Source: an uncultured Oscillospiraceae bacterium
Lineage (GTDB): Bacteria > Bacillota > Clostridia > Oscillospirales > Acutalibacteraceae
Length of the DNA: 6,788 nt
Assembly: GCA_900555705.1 (NCBI GenBank)
Contig: USLV01000071.1
Span: 1-6,788, forward strand
Direction of reading: 5' to 3'
The position numbers and the translations under genes were made by a program. The notes beneath the pieces are model-generated. The model was not told where the DNA came from and did no database searches. It saw only the letters and a program-made list of their open reading frames with translations. Positions 1 through 6,725 of the stretch are shown here, one piece after another. Within the stretch, counting starts at the first letter, position 1. Each line of letters begins with the position of its first letter.

Positions 1-27
1 TTTTTGCCGCGGCTTTGGGAATGCTGT

Positions 28-1386
28 TCAGTTTTTGAGGCTCTGCATGGGGGCGGGAATGCGGCCGCCGCGCGCGATGAAACGGGCGGGGGACCAGGTG
101 TTGAGCGCCATGACCGGGCCACCGCCGAGCAGACCGCCGAAGGAGAGCTCCTCCCCGACAGCTTTGCCGATGGCCGGGATGACGCGGACAGCGGTGGTCT
201 TGGAGTTGACCATGCCGATCGCCGCCTCGTCCGCGATGATGGCGGAGATCACCTCGGCCGGGGTGTCGCCGGGGATGTTAATCATATCAAGGCCGACCGA
301 GCAGACCGCCGTCATCGCCTCCAGCTTTTCGAGGCGGAGGCAGCCGCTGCGCGCAGCATCGATCATACCGGCGTCCTCGGTCACGGGGATGAAGGCGCCC
401 GAGAGGCCGCCGACATGGGAGGAGGCCATGACGCCGCCCTTTTTGACCGCGTCGTTGAGCAGCGCGAGGGCGGCGGTGGTGCCGTGGCAGCCGCAGCTCT
501 CAAGGCCCATCTCCTCGAGAATATGCGCGACCGAATCGCCAACCGCCGGAGTTGGGGCGAGCGAGAGGTCGACAATACCGAAGGGGACGTTCAGACGGCG
601 GGAGGCCTCCCGCGCCACAAGCTGGCCCATCCGGGTGATTTTGAAAGCGGTTTTCTTGATGATATCCGCAACCGCCGTCAGATCGCAGTCGCCCGCCTTC
701 GCGAGAGCGGCGCGGACAACACCGGGGCCGGAGACGCCGACATTGATGACGCAGTCGGGCTCACCGGCGCCGTGGAAAGCGCCGGCCATAAAGGGGTTGT
801 CCTCCGGCGCGTTACAGAAAACGACCAGCTTGGCGGGGCCGATGCAGTCGCGGTCGGCGGTTTTCTCCGCTGATTCACGCACAATCCGGCCCATCAGACC
901 GACGGCGTCCATGTTGATGCCGGTTTTGGTCGAACCGATGTTAACCGAGGAGCAGACATGATCAGTGACGGCGAGCGCCTCCGGAATCGCCTCAATCAGC
1001 TCGCGGTCGCCGGGGCCGAAGCCCTTTTGGACAAGCGCGGAAAAGCCCCCGAGAAAGTTGACGCCGCAGGTACGGGCCGCCCTCTCAAGCGTTCGCGCGA
1101 GCCGGACAGCGTCCCGGTTTTCGCAGGAGGCAAGGATCATGGCGATCGGGGTGACGGAGATCCGCTTGTTGATGATCGGGATCCCGTATTCCTTCTCAAT
1201 CTGTTCACCGGTCGAAACGAGGTCGCGGGCATAGCGCGTGATCTTGTCATAGACGCGGTTGCAGCAGACGTCGATGTCGCTGTGGCAGCAGTCGAGCAGC
1301 GAAATGCCCATCGTGATGGTGCGCACATCGAGATGCTCGTCCTGGATCATGGTAATGGTTTCGAGAATGTCTCTGGAATTCAGCAT
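28..1386 (-). CDS. PFL family protein (UPF0210 / DUF711)
   Basis: A 452-residue soluble protein with no signal peptide or membrane segment, about the full length usual for the UPF0210 family. Its molecular role is not established; the family is named for similarity to pyruvate formate-lyase-type folds, but I see no glycyl-radical RVxGY-type motif. Recognisable family stretches are the N-terminal TITMGISLLDCCHSD (residues 23-37), NKRISVTPIAMI (73-84), the Cys/Gly-rich SCGCHGTTAALALLNDAVKKGG (297-318) and the C-terminal GGLLGGGPVMALN (417-429). Cysteines are frequent (33, 34, 41, 42, 298, 300), which could suggest metal or redox chemistry, but this is inference. The ATG at 1386 is preceded by a GAGGAAGGG ribosome binding site that overlaps the stop codon of the upstream ACT gene, 19 nt away, so the two are very probably co-transcribed and translationally linked. 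The stop lies 27 nt from the window edge; no terminator can be judged there. Confidence 0.93.
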   Translation of the reverse strand: MLNSRDILETITMIQDEHLDVRTITMGISLLDCCHSDIDVCCNRVYDKITRYARDLVSTGEQIEKEYGIPIINKRISVTPIAMILASCENRDAVRLARTLERAARTCGVNFLGGFSALVQKGFGPGDRELIEAIPEALAVTDHVCSSVNIGSTKTGINMDAVGLMGRIVRESAEKTADRDCIGPAKLVVFCNAPEDNPFMAGAFHGAGEPDCVINVGVSGPGVVRAALAKAGDCDLTAVADIIKKTAFKITRMGQLVAREASRRLNVPFGIVDLSLAPTPAVGDSVAHILEEMGLESCGCHGTTAALALLNDAVKKGGVMASSHVGGLSGAFIPVTEDAGMIDAARSGCLRLEKLEAMTAVCSVGLDMINIPGDTPAEVISAIIADEAAIGMVNSKTTAVRVIPAIGKAVGEELSFGGLLGGGPVMALNTWSPARFIARGGRIPAPMQSLKN

Positions 1387-1405
1387 AGCGCGAAGCCGCC
1401 CTTCC

Positions 1406-1675
1406 TCAAATGGTGTGCATCGAGTTGAAGATATCCTCGTGCATGGTGTGGATCGACAGGCCCTCCGCCTGGCCGAGAGCGGTCATCTCGTCGGCAAATT
1501 CCGTAAACGGGATGCTGCTCCCCGAAACCTCGACCATCATCATCATCACAAACATATCCTGCAAAATCGACTGGGTGACCTCCTGAATATTGATGCGGTA
1601 CTCGGCGCATTTGGCCGACACCTTGGCAAGAATGCCAACCGTATCCCGGCCGATCACAGTGATCACAGCGCGCAT
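1406..1675 (-). CDS. ACT domain-containing protein (UPF0237)
   Basis: An 89-residue stand-alone ACT domain, a fold that usually binds small ligands such as amino acids and acts as a regulatory module. The opening strand and loop MRAVITVIGRDTVGILAKVS (1-20) match the family pattern in which the GRDxVGI turn lies at the ligand pocket; INIQEVTQSILQD (29-40) and the following strand complete the first half. The start is chosen at ATG 1675, eight bases after an AGGAGG at 1689-1684. An in-frame TTG at 1681 would add two residues but sits only two bases from that site, and family members begin at the equivalent of MRAVITV. Four consecutive Met codons (residues 44-47) fall in the second core strand. 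It leads the two-gene operon with the PFL-family gene; the same ACT/PFL pairing is common in Firmicutes, for example streptococci. Ligand and partner are unknown. Confidence 0.92.
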   Translation of the reverse strand: MRAVITVIGRDTVGILAKVSAKCAEYRINIQEVTQSILQDMFVMMMMVEVSGSSIPFTEFADEMTALGQAEGLSIHTMHEDIFNSMHTI

Positions 1676-1714
1676 GGACAATCCCTCCTGTTGCGGTCAA
1701 TAAAAGTAATTTTT

Positions 1715-1743
1715 ATTTTAACATATTTTCGCTGAAAAGCCAA
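1715..1743 (-). promoter_or_regulatory. Candidate sigma-A promoter of the ACT-PFL operon
   Basis: Read on the minus strand, TTGGCT (1743-1738, four of six matches to the -35 consensus) is followed after exactly 17 bases by TAAAAT (1720-1715, five of six to the -10 consensus). Transcription would start near 1708, leaving about 33 nt of leader before the ATG. The -35 box overlaps a small AACCGGTT palindrome (1742-1749) that could be an operator. The AT-rich patch stands out in a GC-rich region. No other good candidate lies between it and the gene. Confidence 0.5.
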
Positions 1744-1841
1744 CCGGTTTTCAAAAAACGGCAAAATAGACGAAAAATGCCCGCTCGGCCGGGCGATCCT
1801 GTGGGGGCGGTACATCTGCGGCGAAGATACACGCCGACCCG

Positions 1842-1870
1842 TTGCCAATTTTCGTCCGATCGTGTATAAT
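1842..1870 (+). promoter_or_regulatory. Sigma-A promoter of the MATE-GTPase operon
   Basis: TTGCCA (1842-1847, five of six) and a perfect TATAAT (1865-1870) are separated by the ideal 17 bases. The start would be near 1877, giving a leader of roughly 30 nt before the ATG at 1906, with an AAAGGA ribosome binding site at 1889-1894. This is too short for the leader-peptide attenuator known upstream of tet(M), so control, if any, would be at initiation. The divergent spacer between the two operon promoters (1744-1841) has only a weak GCCCG/CGGGC stem at 1779-1794 and no gene. Confidence 0.75.
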
Positions 1871-1905
1871 GGCAGGGTTACCAATCGGAAAGGACTCGGA
1901 CATAT

Positions 1906-3279
1906 ATGATTCAAATTGAAAAAGACCGGTCGTTTTATAAAACGATCTGCAAAATTGCGATGCCGATCGCGCTGCAGAATTTCATCACCTTTGCTACCAG
2001 TATGATGGATACCATCATGCTCGGGCAGGCGGACGAGACCGGCACGCTGCTGTCGGCGTCGTCGCTCGCGAACCAACCCTTTTTTATCCTCTCGCTCGTC
2101 TGTTTCGGGCTCTCCGGCGCGGCGACGGTGCTCGCATCGCAATATTGGGGCAAGCGGGATGTCAAAACCATCCGGATTATCCTCGCGATCATTCTGAAGG
2201 TGGCGCTGGTGTTGTCGACGGCGATGGGATTGGCTGTCCTGCTCTTTCCAACGCAGGTGATGGGGTTGTATTCAAGCACTCCGGCGGTTATTGAGGCGGG
2301 CGCGGAGTATCTGCGGATCATCGGCTTCGCCTATTTCACCTTCGGTGTCAGCAACACGCTGGTCTGCGCGCTGCGCAGTGTCGAGATTGTCAAGATTTCG
2401 GTCGTGGTCAATTCGGTCTCCTTCCTCACCAATGTGTTCCTCAACTGGGTGCTGATCTTCGGCAATCTCGGAGCGCCCGCGATGGGAATCCGGGGGGCGG
2501 CGATCGCGACGCTGACCGCTCGGCTGCTGGAATTTGTCATCGCCTTCTTTTATCTGTTTGTCATCGACAAGCGGCTGCGTTTCCGCCCGCGCCATCTGCT
2601 GCGGTTTGACCGGTTGCTTGCCCGCGATATGCTGGTGCACGGCACCCCGGTCCTTATCAATGAGGTGATCTGGTCGCTTGGTGTCACGATCCAGGCTGCC
2701 ATTCTCGGCCACATCACCTATTCGGCCGGTGACCCGGTCGCCGCCAACTCGATTGCCGGCATGGTTCAGCAGATGTCCACCGTCGTGATCTTCGGCCTTG
2801 CGAACGCGGCGGCGGTCGTCGTCGGCAAGTCGATCGGCGAGGGGGATCAGGCGAAGGCAATTCGACAGGCACACACGCTGAAATATCTGAGCTTTCTCAT
2901 CGGCCTGCTGGCCTGCGGCGTGATCCTGCTGCTGCGGGATGTCGTGGTGGATTTCTACAGCTTTCCGGAGGCGACGAAGGAGCTGTCGCGCCGCCTGATG
3001 GAGGTCATTGCGGTGGTCACGATTTTTGTGTCGGGCTCCTCAATTTTCATTGTTGGCATCCTGCGCGGTGCGGGGGACACGCGCTTCTGCCTCTTGACCG
3101 AGCTGCTCAGCATGTGGTGCGTTGCGTTGCCACTTGCATTTCTGGCGTCGGCGATGCAGTGGCCGGTACCGCTGGTTCTGCTGCTGATGAAAATCGACGA
3201 GCCGGTGAAGGTGCTCGTCTGTCTGATCCGGATGCGCGGCCGGAGCTGGCTCAAAACACTGACCCGGGAATTTTCCTGA
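1906..3279 (+). CDS. MATE family efflux transporter
   Basis: A 457-residue integral membrane protein with the usual twelve-helix length of MATE (multidrug and toxic compound extrusion) antiporters, which use Na+ or H+ gradients to export cationic drugs and metabolites from the cytoplasm. Family landmarks are the first helix with IAMPIALQNF (17-26), SASSLANQP (50-58), the GLSGAATVLASQYWGKRD segment (68-85) with the conserved Q-Y-W/G-K loop, NLGAPAMGIRGAAIATLTAR (187-206) closing the first six-helix half, and in the second half VVVGKSIGEGD (304-314) and GILRGAGDTRF (384-394). The two halves show the expected internal pseudo-repeat. Start ATG 1906 follows an AAAGGA site and a strong promoter. 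It ends 35 nt before the ribosomal-protection-type GTPase with no terminator between, so both likely share one transcript. Substrate cannot be read from sequence; association with a drug is inferred only from its neighbour. Confidence 0.94.
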   Translation: MIQIEKDRSFYKTICKIAMPIALQNFITFATSMMDTIMLGQADETGTLLSASSLANQPFFILSLVCFGLSGAATVLASQYWGKRDVKTIRIILAIILKVALVLSTAMGLAVLLFPTQVMGLYSSTPAVIEAGAEYLRIIGFAYFTFGVSNTLVCALRSVEIVKISVVVNSVSFLTNVFLNWVLIFGNLGAPAMGIRGAAIATLTARLLEFVIAFFYLFVIDKRLRFRPRHLLRFDRLLARDMLVHGTPVLINEVIWSLGVTIQAAILGHITYSAGDPVAANSIAGMVQQMSTVVIFGLANAAAVVVGKSIGEGDQAKAIRQAHTLKYLSFLIGLLACGVILLLRDVVVDFYSFPEATKELSRRLMEVIAVVTIFVSGSSIFIVGILRGAGDTRFCLLTELLSMWCVALPLAFLASAMQWPVPLVLLLMKIDEPVKVLVCLIRMRGRSWLKTLTREFS

Positions 3280-3302
3280 CGGCTTCTGCCGCCGGATCAT
3301 AA

Positions 3303-3309
3303 GGGGGAG
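3303..3309 (+). promoter_or_regulatory. Ribosome binding site deciding the GTG start of the GTPase
   Basis: GGGGGAG lies five bases before the GTG at 3315. Only this codon begins the KIVNIGIVAHVDAGKTT sequence at the place where TetM-type proteins begin, so the site fixes the non-ATG start. No separate promoter is visible in the 35-nt gap after the MATE gene. Confidence 0.7.
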
Positions 3310-3314
3310 ACTCT

Positions 3315-5276
3315 GTGAAGATCGTCAATATCGGCATTGTCGCCCACGTCGATGCGGGCAAAACCACCCTTACTGAGCAGCTGCTCTATACAGCGGGCGA
3401 GCTGCGCCGGGCGGGTAGCGTGGACAGCGGCACCACCCAGACGGATGCACTGCAGGTGGAGCGAGAGCGCGGCATCTCGGTGCAGTCCTCCTCCGCGACG
3501 CTGACCTGGAACGGGGTGCAACTCAATTTGATTGATACCCCCGGCCATGTGGATTTTGCGGCTGAGGTGGAGCGCTCGCTCTCGATTCTCGATACGGCGG
3601 TGCTCATGATTTCGGCGGTTGAGGGGATCCAGGCACAGACCGAAATCCTCTATGAGGCATTGCGTCAGACACATACGAACGTCCTCTTCTTTATCAATAA
3701 GATCGATCGGGTCGGCAGCCGGGTGGACGAGGTGCTGGCGCAGATCCGGGAAAAGTTCACGCCGGATATCCTGCCGCTGACCGTTCGCCGGGACGAGGGG
3801 GAGAAGCCCTGCTACGTCGCGCTCCGCACCCTGGATCAGCCGGATTTCGCCGAGGAGACGGCGGAGCGGCTGGCCGAGCATGACGATGCATTGCTCGAGC
3901 GCTGGCTCGGCGGAGAGTCGCTTGGTGCGGATGAGCTCGCCGAACGGCTGCGCGGGCAGGTCGTGGCCGGTGCAGTGTCGCCGGTGCTGTTTGGCAGCGG
4001 TTTCTTCGGTGTCGGTGTCCGCGAGCTGCTGGATACGCTGACCGCCTATGGTGAACCGGTCAAGAACAATGAGAGCGACGCATTGTCCGGCGTGGTGTAT
4101 AAAATTACGCACGACAAGACAATGGGACGCATCGCACATGTCCGCCTGTTCGGCGGCGAGCTGCACAATCGTGACAGCATCCTGCTCTCTTCTGCGGAGG
4201 AGCCACAGAAGGTGACCCAGATTCGGCGCTACACCGGTGCGCGTTTTGTCGATCTTGGTGAGGCGAGACGGGGGGATGTCGTCGCGCTCTGCGGACTGTC
4301 CAACGCGAAAATCGCCGACATCGTCGGTGAGGCCTCGGAGAAGCTCGGTGTCTTTCCACTGTCGGTGCCGCTTTTGCAGGTGCGGGTGATTCCGACGAGG
4401 CCCGAGGAACTCTACGCAGTAATCTCCGCGTTTGAGGAACTGTCGGCGGAAGACCCGCATCTCGGCATGGAGTACAATCAGGATGAGAAGGAGCTTACCA
4501 TCCGGATCACCGGTACCATCCAGCTCGAGATTTTGCAGGTCATTGTCCGTCAGCGATACGGCCTCGAGGTGAGCTTTTCCGCCCCGACCGTTATCTATAA
4601 GGAGACGCCGACCCGCCCCGGCCGCGGCCACGATGCCTATACGATGCCGAAGCCATGCTGGGCGGTAATCACGCTGGATATTGAACCGCTCCCACGCGGA
4701 AGCGGGCTGCAATTCTCTTCGGTTGTGCCGCACAACCAGATTTTCTATAAGTATCAGACGCATATCGAGACCGAGCTGCCGCGCGCATTGCAGCAGGGAA
4801 TCTATAACTGGGAGGTGGTGGATCTCAAGGTGACGCTGGTCGGCGGCGGCCACCATACGATCCATACTCATCCGCTCGATTTCTTTCTCGCGACGCCGTT
4901 GGCGGTTATCAACGGCCTGCAAAATACCGGTACGACCCTGCTGGAGCCGCTGCACACGATGCGGATTGCGGCCGACGAGGAGCTGGTCGGAAAGGTGATT
5001 GGCGATGTGATCGGTATGCGGGGTGAATACGATTCCCCAGTCATCGCCGACGGACGGTTCACGCTCGAGGCGAAGGTGCCGGTCTCGACTTCGCTCGACT
5101 ATGCGGTGCGGCTGGCGTCACTCTCTTCGGGACGCGCGGTGCTGAGCACGCGGTTTGCGGGATATTCGCCCTGTCCGCTGGAACTCGGCGCGGTGGCGAA
5201 GCGGCGCGGCGTCGACCCGCGCGACCGCGACCGATGGATTCTCACCCATCGAAACGCTATGCGGCCGGGGGACTGA
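3315..5276 (+). CDS. TetM/TetO-type ribosomal protection GTPase (EF-G-like), divergent
   Basis: A 653-residue translational GTPase; Tet(M)-type ribosomal protection proteins are about 640, EF-G about 700. Known relatives bind the ribosomal A site and displace tetracycline using GTP. GTPase motifs: AHVDAGKTT (10-18), RGIS (52-55), DTPGH (74-78), NKID (128-131) and GSG (227-229). Approximate domains: G 1-245, II 255-345, III 350-425, IV 425-545, V 545-625. The C-terminal KRRGVDPRDRDRWILTHR (629-646) aligns with the RRPNSRIDKVRYMFNK tail typical of the Tet family and absent from EF-G. However, the domain IV tip loop (510-523, GGGHHTIHTHPLDF) lacks the YSPV residues that Tet(M) uses at this place; His514 instead aligns with the conserved EF-G tip histidine. 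Membership of the family is firm; tetracycline resistance is not. It follows a MATE pump in one operon and is closed by a strong terminator. It starts at GTG. Confidence 0.9.
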   Translation: MKIVNIGIVAHVDAGKTTLTEQLLYTAGELRRAGSVDSGTTQTDALQVERERGISVQSSSATLTWNGVQLNLIDTPGHVDFAAEVERSLSILDTAVLMISAVEGIQAQTEILYEALRQTHTNVLFFINKIDRVGSRVDEVLAQIREKFTPDILPLTVRRDEGEKPCYVALRTLDQPDFAEETAERLAEHDDALLERWLGGESLGADELAERLRGQVVAGAVSPVLFGSGFFGVGVRELLDTLTAYGEPVKNNESDALSGVVYKITHDKTMGRIAHVRLFGGELHNRDSILLSSAEEPQKVTQIRRYTGARFVDLGEARRGDVVALCGLSNAKIADIVGEASEKLGVFPLSVPLLQVRVIPTRPEELYAVISAFEELSAEDPHLGMEYNQDEKELTIRITGTIQLEILQVIVRQRYGLEVSFSAPTVIYKETPTRPGRGHDAYTMPKPCWAVITLDIEPLPRGSGLQFSSVVPHNQIFYKYQTHIETELPRALQQGIYNWEVVDLKVTLVGGGHHTIHTHPLDFFLATPLAVINGLQNTGTTLLEPLHTMRIAADEELVGKVIGDVIGMRGEYDSPVIADGRFTLEAKVPVSTSLDYAVRLASLSSGRAVLSTRFAGYSPCPLELGAVAKRRGVDPRDRDRWILTHRNAMRPGD

Positions 5277-5288
5277 AAATGAAAACAG

Positions 5289-5330
5289 ACGAGCCGAATC
5301 GTTGTTCCGACGATTCGGCTCGTTCATTTT
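5289..5330 (+). terminator. Rho-independent terminator after the GTPase gene
   Basis: A perfect 14-bp inverted repeat, ACGAGCCGAATCGT (5289-5302) and ACGATTCGGCTCGT (5310-5323), encloses a 7-nt loop and is followed by TCATTTT. It begins 12 nt past the stop codon. The T tract is interrupted by one C and one A, but the stem is very stable. The A-rich flank on the left (GAAAACAG) could let it work weakly in the other direction too, though no minus-strand gene is there to need it. Confidence 0.85.
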
Positions 5331-5383
5331 GGATTGGCATTTGTCGAAAATAGAAGAAAGAAGATGAAAATTGCCACAAATCC

Positions 5384-5412
5384 TTGACAAACGGCGTTAT
5401 ATACTATAAATT
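5384..5412 (+). promoter_or_regulatory. Promoter of the M56 peptidase gene
   Basis: A perfect TTGACA (5384-5389) is followed by an AT-rich block. The -10 box is either TAAATT (5407-5412, 17-base spacing) or TATAAA (5405-5410, 15-base spacing); I cannot decide between them. This gives a leader of about 45 nt and a GGAAAGG ribosome binding site (5448-5454) eight bases from ATG 5463. The AT-rich block contrasts sharply with the GC-rich genes. The remaining stretch 5331-5383 shows no gene or clear site. Confidence 0.7.
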
Positions 5413-5425
5413 TATACTCATGAGT
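5405..5425. promoter_or_regulatory. Overlapping palindromes at the promoter, possible operator
   Basis: Two perfect palindromes share one base: TATAAATTTATA (5405-5416), covering the -10 region, and ACTCATGAGT (5416-5425), at the expected transcription start. The second also lies inside a wider TATAC...GTATA dyad (5414-5432 approximately). Position over the -10 and start site is where a repressor dimer would block transcription. BlaI/MecI-type operators have a TACAnnTGTA core, which is not matched exactly, so the binding protein is unknown. AT-rich sequence makes short palindromes likely by chance. Confidence 0.4.
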
Positions 5426-5462
5426 TGTATATTTATTTCAAATTAGCGGAAAGGCGGCGCTT

Positions 5463-6692
5463 ATGAGCATCGTATTGAAACAACTGTTGAGTATGACGCT
5501 GATCGGCACACTGCTCTATGCGTTCGGCCGCCTGTTCGGATGTGGCAAAACGACGCACGAGGCTCTTCGTTTTCGATATGCACTGGAAGGCCCCGCTCTG
5601 CTCTTTTATCTGATTCCCGTGGGCCTGCCGGTCAATATGCTGCTGCGGCTTTTCGGCAGCCCCTCGCTACCGGATGCCTTGCGGTTGCACTTTGGTAATG
5701 ACGCCGGCTCTTCCGCCGCGTATCCGTTGTTGACAGTCTCGTTGCTGTCCCACTCTGTACTGTGCGGACTGCTGTTGATCTGGCTGGTGGGAGCGATTGT
5801 CTGTCTTGTTCGGCAGCGACAGGAGGTCGGAAAGCTTTCCCGTTTTCTACGGCTGCGAACAACGGATTGTCACAGCGAATTGCTTTTGGGGCTGTTTCGG
5901 GAGGAATGTGTGCGGTTGGGCCTTCGCCGCTGCCCGTCTCTTCGGGAAAGCACGCAGATATCCTCTCCATTTATCATGCTGCTGGGGGGACGGTTCTATG
6001 TATTGGTACCGGCTGAACACGATTTTTCAGAAGAGGAATGGCGGCTGATGATGCGACATGAGCTGATCCATTTTTGCCGCCGGGATTTGCTGATCCGTCG
6101 ACTGATGTTGCTGGGTGATCTGCTGCACTGGTTCAATCCCCTCTGGCATCGGTATCGCCGGGACATGCTGCTGTGGGCGGAAATCGCCTGCGACGGCCGC
6201 CTGATCCGAGGACTCTCAAGCGAAGAACGGCGGCGATATGGCGAAGTTCTGTTGAAAACCGCTCAGCCGAATTGTCCGGCGGTGATCGCTGGGCTCTCTC
6301 GATCCGGCCGTCTGCTGCGGGAGCGGCTCCGGTATATTGCTGCGCCGGAAATCCTGCATATCCGGCGACCATGGCTGCTGCGGGGAATGTTGGTATTGGC
6401 TGCTTGTCTGGGATTAACAGCAGCCTGTCTGATGCAGGATCTGCCAATGCAGACGGCCGGTCTGTTGTTTCGTGAACAGCAGACCGTATCCATGGAAAGC
6501 GAGGAGACAGAGAGGGAGACTGCCCCGTTGCGATCGGCTATGGAGAGTCTCGCTTTCGTGCCGCCCGAACCCGATGTCACAGCCGGAACGGCTGTGACAT
6601 CACAGTCGTCCCGACAGACGGACCGGCGGGAGACCGGTGCCGCCATCCCATCTGAGCGGCGAGAAAAAACGCCCCCTCGCTCTGATCCGTAA
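5463..6692 (+). CDS. M56 family (BlaR1/MecR1-like) membrane metallopeptidase
   Basis: A 409-residue membrane protein with the BlaR1 layout: helices near 4-24, 42-63 and 90-116, a large cytoplasmic loop, and a fourth helix at 304-324. The loop carries the zinc-binding HELIH (199-203) within RHELIHFCRRDLL and, downstream, WFNPLWHRYRRD (223-234) and AEIACD (239-244), whose Glu240 is the probable third zinc ligand. In BlaR1 and MecR1 this protease is activated when an outer sensor domain binds a beta-lactam and leads to cleavage of the BlaI repressor. Here only about 85 residues follow the last helix, polar and rich in Glu, Arg, Ser and Thr, with no penicillin-binding SxxK or KTG motif, so the signal is unknown. 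No BlaI-type gene adjoins it, although this is the normal partner. It is monocistronic between a terminator and hairpins. A start at ATG 5463 fits the ribosome binding site. Confidence 0.88.
   Translation: MSIVLKQLLSMTLIGTLLYAFGRLFGCGKTTHEALRFRYALEGPALLFYLIPVGLPVNMLLRLFGSPSLPDALRLHFGNDAGSSAAYPLLTVSLLSHSVLCGLLLIWLVGAIVCLVRQRQEVGKLSRFLRLRTTDCHSELLLGLFREECVRLGLRRCPSLRESTQISSPFIMLLGGRFYVLVPAEHDFSEEEWRLMMRHELIHFCRRDLLIRRLMLLGDLLHWFNPLWHRYRRDMLLWAEIACDGRLIRGLSSEERRRYGEVLLKTAQPNCPAVIAGLSRSGRLLRERLRYIAAPEILHIRRPWLLRGMLVLAACLGLTAACLMQDLPMQTAGLLFREQQTVSMESEETERETAPLRSAMESLAFVPPEPDVTAGTAVTSQSSRQTDRRETGAAIPSERREKTPPRSDP
6573..6601. repeat. Perfect 13-bp inverted repeat inside the M56 coding sequence
   Basis: GATGTCACAGCCG (6573-6585) and CGGCTGTGACATC (6589-6601) are exact reverse complements with a 3-nt GAA loop. 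They lie in the part coding for the low-complexity tail (residues about 371-380), 89 nt before the stop codon. No T tract follows, so this is not a standard terminator. It may stabilise the mRNA 3' end or be an inserted small repeat. Confidence 0.8.
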
Positions 6693-6697
6693 CCGAC

Positions 6698-6725
6698 AGC
6701 CCTCTGCGGATTTCCGCAGAGGGCT
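6698..6725 (+). terminator. Hairpin just after the M56 gene, probable transcript end
   Basis: AGCCCTCTGCGGA (6698-6710) and TCCGCAGAGGGCT (6713-6725) form a stem of 12-13 bp with an ATTT or TT loop, starting five bases after the stop codon. Position and stability suit a 3'-end structure, but there is no T run after it; the next hairpin begins at once. It could therefore be an mRNA-stabilising stem rather than a classical intrinsic terminator. Confidence 0.5.

Noticed and set aside
1..27. GCCGCGGC palindrome beside a T run after the PFL-family gene
   Set aside because: The T run is on the wrong side for minus-strand termination and the window edge prevents seeing a second arm.
4..961. Long plus-strand open frames opposite the PFL-family gene
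   Set aside because: Their low-complexity Ala/Gly/Arg/Asp-rich or Ser/Pro-rich translations match no family and mirror the real minus-strand gene.
1779..1794. GCCCG/CGGGC stem followed on the minus strand by ATTTTT, resembling a terminator
   Set aside because: The stem is only 5 bp and no minus-strand gene lies upstream for it to terminate.
2272..2874. A 200-codon minus-strand frame inside the MATE gene
   Set aside because: Highly charged, no family resemblance, and fully contained in a certain membrane transporter gene.
3280..3302. CGGC/GCCG short repeat between the MATE and GTPase genes
   Set aside because: Only four base pairs with no T tract; not enough for a terminator or processing site.
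3297..4955. A 552-codon open frame on the minus strand opposite the GTPase gene
   Set aside because: It is a shadow of GC-rich codon usage; the composition is biased toward Arg, Leu, His and Gln with no recognisable domain, and the plus-strand gene is certain.
5420..5446. An eight-codon ATG frame in the M56 leader that could be a leader peptide
   Set aside because: No ribosome binding site precedes it and its ATG lies within the ACTCATGAGT palindrome near the expected transcription start.
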